In this document: positions 5,527 to 6,010 of the stretch, in pieces | Layout: each line of letters starts with the position of its first letter | How positions within the stretch are numbered: the first letter of the stretch is position 1 | Assembly (NCBI GenBank): GCA_013375405.1 | Contig: JABXJU010000242.1 | Span: 1-6,010 of the forward strand | Length of the DNA stretch: 6,010 bases | Source of the DNA: Candidatus Helarchaeota archaeon | Lineage (GTDB): Archaea > Asgardarchaeota > Lokiarchaeia > Helarchaeales > HEL-GB-A | Reading direction: 5' to 3' | Translations under genes and position numbers: made by a program | Notes under the pieces: generated by a model | The model's database searches: none | The model's input: the letters and a program-made list of their open reading frames with translations, nothing else | Told to the model about the DNA's origin: nothing

Positions 5527-6010
5527 TTGGATTTCGAACTATCTGACGAACAAAAAATGATAAAAAAAATTGTTCGGAACTTTGCAAAGAATGAGATTTT
5601 ACCTTATGCCTCGCTTATTGACAGAGAAGGACGAATCCCAAATGAGATTCTGAAAAAGTTAGCCTTAATGAACTTTTTTGGCTTAGTTATCCCTCAAAAA
5701 TATGGCGGGGCCGGTCTTGATACTATCTCCTACGCTATTTGTATCGATGAGATTTCCAAAGCGTGCGCTAGCACTGGTGTGACCGTATGTGTTCATAATT
5801 CGGTAGCCGCTTATCCAATATATTTATTTGGTACCGAAGCTCAAAAACGAAAATTTCTCGTTCCGATGGCGAAAGGAAAGAAACTGGGCGCCTTTGCCCT
5901 GACTGAACCCAATGCTGGCTCTGATGCAGCGAATGTCCAAACAAACGCAGTTTTAGATGGCGATGAATGGGTCATCAATGGGACTAAAATCTTTATTACC
6001 AATGGAAGTA
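5527..6010 (+). CDS. Acyl-CoA dehydrogenase, N-terminal 161 residues (runs off right edge)
   Basis: This is an FAD-dependent acyl-CoA dehydrogenase of the short-chain/butyryl-CoA type, which oxidises acyl-CoA to enoyl-CoA in beta-oxidation or reverse pathways and passes electrons to an electron-transfer flavoprotein. Visible are the helical N-terminal domain opening DFELSDEQKMIKKIVRNFAK (2-21), the VIPQKYGGAGLD turn (54-65), the YPIYLFGTEAQKRKFL helix region (96-111), the FAD/substrate-binding segment AFALTEPNAGSDA (122-134), and the beta-domain motif WVINGTKIFITNGS (148-161). About 160 of the usual 380 residues are present; the catalytic Glu lies beyond the edge. The start is TTG at 5527-5529: an in-frame TAA lies at 5503-5505, no ATG occurs before codon 11, and the TTG yields the family's typical MDFELS beginning. 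GGGA (5518-5521) lies 5 nt upstream as a modest RBS. The divergent luciferase-family gene is 120 nt away. Confidence 0.93.
   Translation, partial: MDFELSDEQKMIKKIVRNFAKNEILPYASLIDREGRIPNEILKKLALMNFFGLVIPQKYGGAGLDTISYAICIDEISKACASTGVTVCVHNSVAAYPIYLFGTEAQKRKFLVPMAKGKKLGAFALTEPNAGSDAANVQTNAVLDGDEWVINGTKIFITNGS

Noticed and set aside
1..6010. Search for CRISPR arrays, tRNA or rRNA genes, insertion sequences, long terminal repeats and riboswitch-like structures
   Set aside because: No regularly spaced repeats, tRNA-like cloverleaf, transposase or long inverted repeats were visible. The window is nearly filled by protein-coding genes and no gene-free stretch exceeds 300 bases.

Overview
The window looks like a piece of an Asgard archaeal genome (Loki-/Heimdall-/Thor-type; I cannot place it further). 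The DNA is AT-rich, and starts carry archaeal Shine-Dalgarno motifs with TATA-like boxes about 25 nt before plausible transcription starts. The gene content mixes eukaryote-like signalling folds (Roadblock/LC7, longin-like, RING-like zinc fingers) with archaeal/bacterial metabolism (a luciferase-family oxidoreductase and an acyl-CoA dehydrogenase). This assignment rests on fold content and is an inference.

Layout. Positions 1-2981 hold a minus-strand run of three genes, probably an operon. The first is a 710-residue protein with a Roadblock-like domain at each end, three winged-helix-like repeats and a proline-rich linker. After 75 nt comes a 212-residue longin-like protein. Three bases after its stop, a hypothetical protein starts and runs off the left edge. 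A 237-bp AT-rich divergent intergenic region (2982-3218) carries candidate promoters for both directions, a possible 19-codon ORF and a small GC-rich dyad. On the plus strand, 3219-4340 encodes a 373-residue protein with an acidic N-terminus, a helical middle, a C4 zinc ribbon and two tandem RING-like fingers. It converges, with a 25-nt gap, on a minus-strand flavin/F420-type oxidoreductase gene (4366-5406). A 120-bp divergent region then separates that gene from an acyl-CoA dehydrogenase (5527 to the right edge), which begins at TTG.

How the genes may work together. In eukaryotes, and by proposal in Asgard archaea, Roadblock and longin folds act as partners or regulators of small Ras/Rag/Arf-like GTPases. 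The left operon is therefore best read as a GTPase-regulatory or membrane-associated scaffold module, although no GTPase is visible here. The divergently transcribed tandem-RING protein could be a ubiquitin-type E3 ligase or a zinc-stabilised scaffold. Its first finger keeps the Ile/Trp/Pro positions used for E2 contact in canonical RINGs, but no ubiquitin, E1, E2 or JAMM protease gene is present. The right-hand pair is ordinary metabolism (F420/FMN redox chemistry and acyl-CoA oxidation) and need not be connected with the left half. I saw no tRNA, rRNA, CRISPR array, insertion sequence or attachment site.
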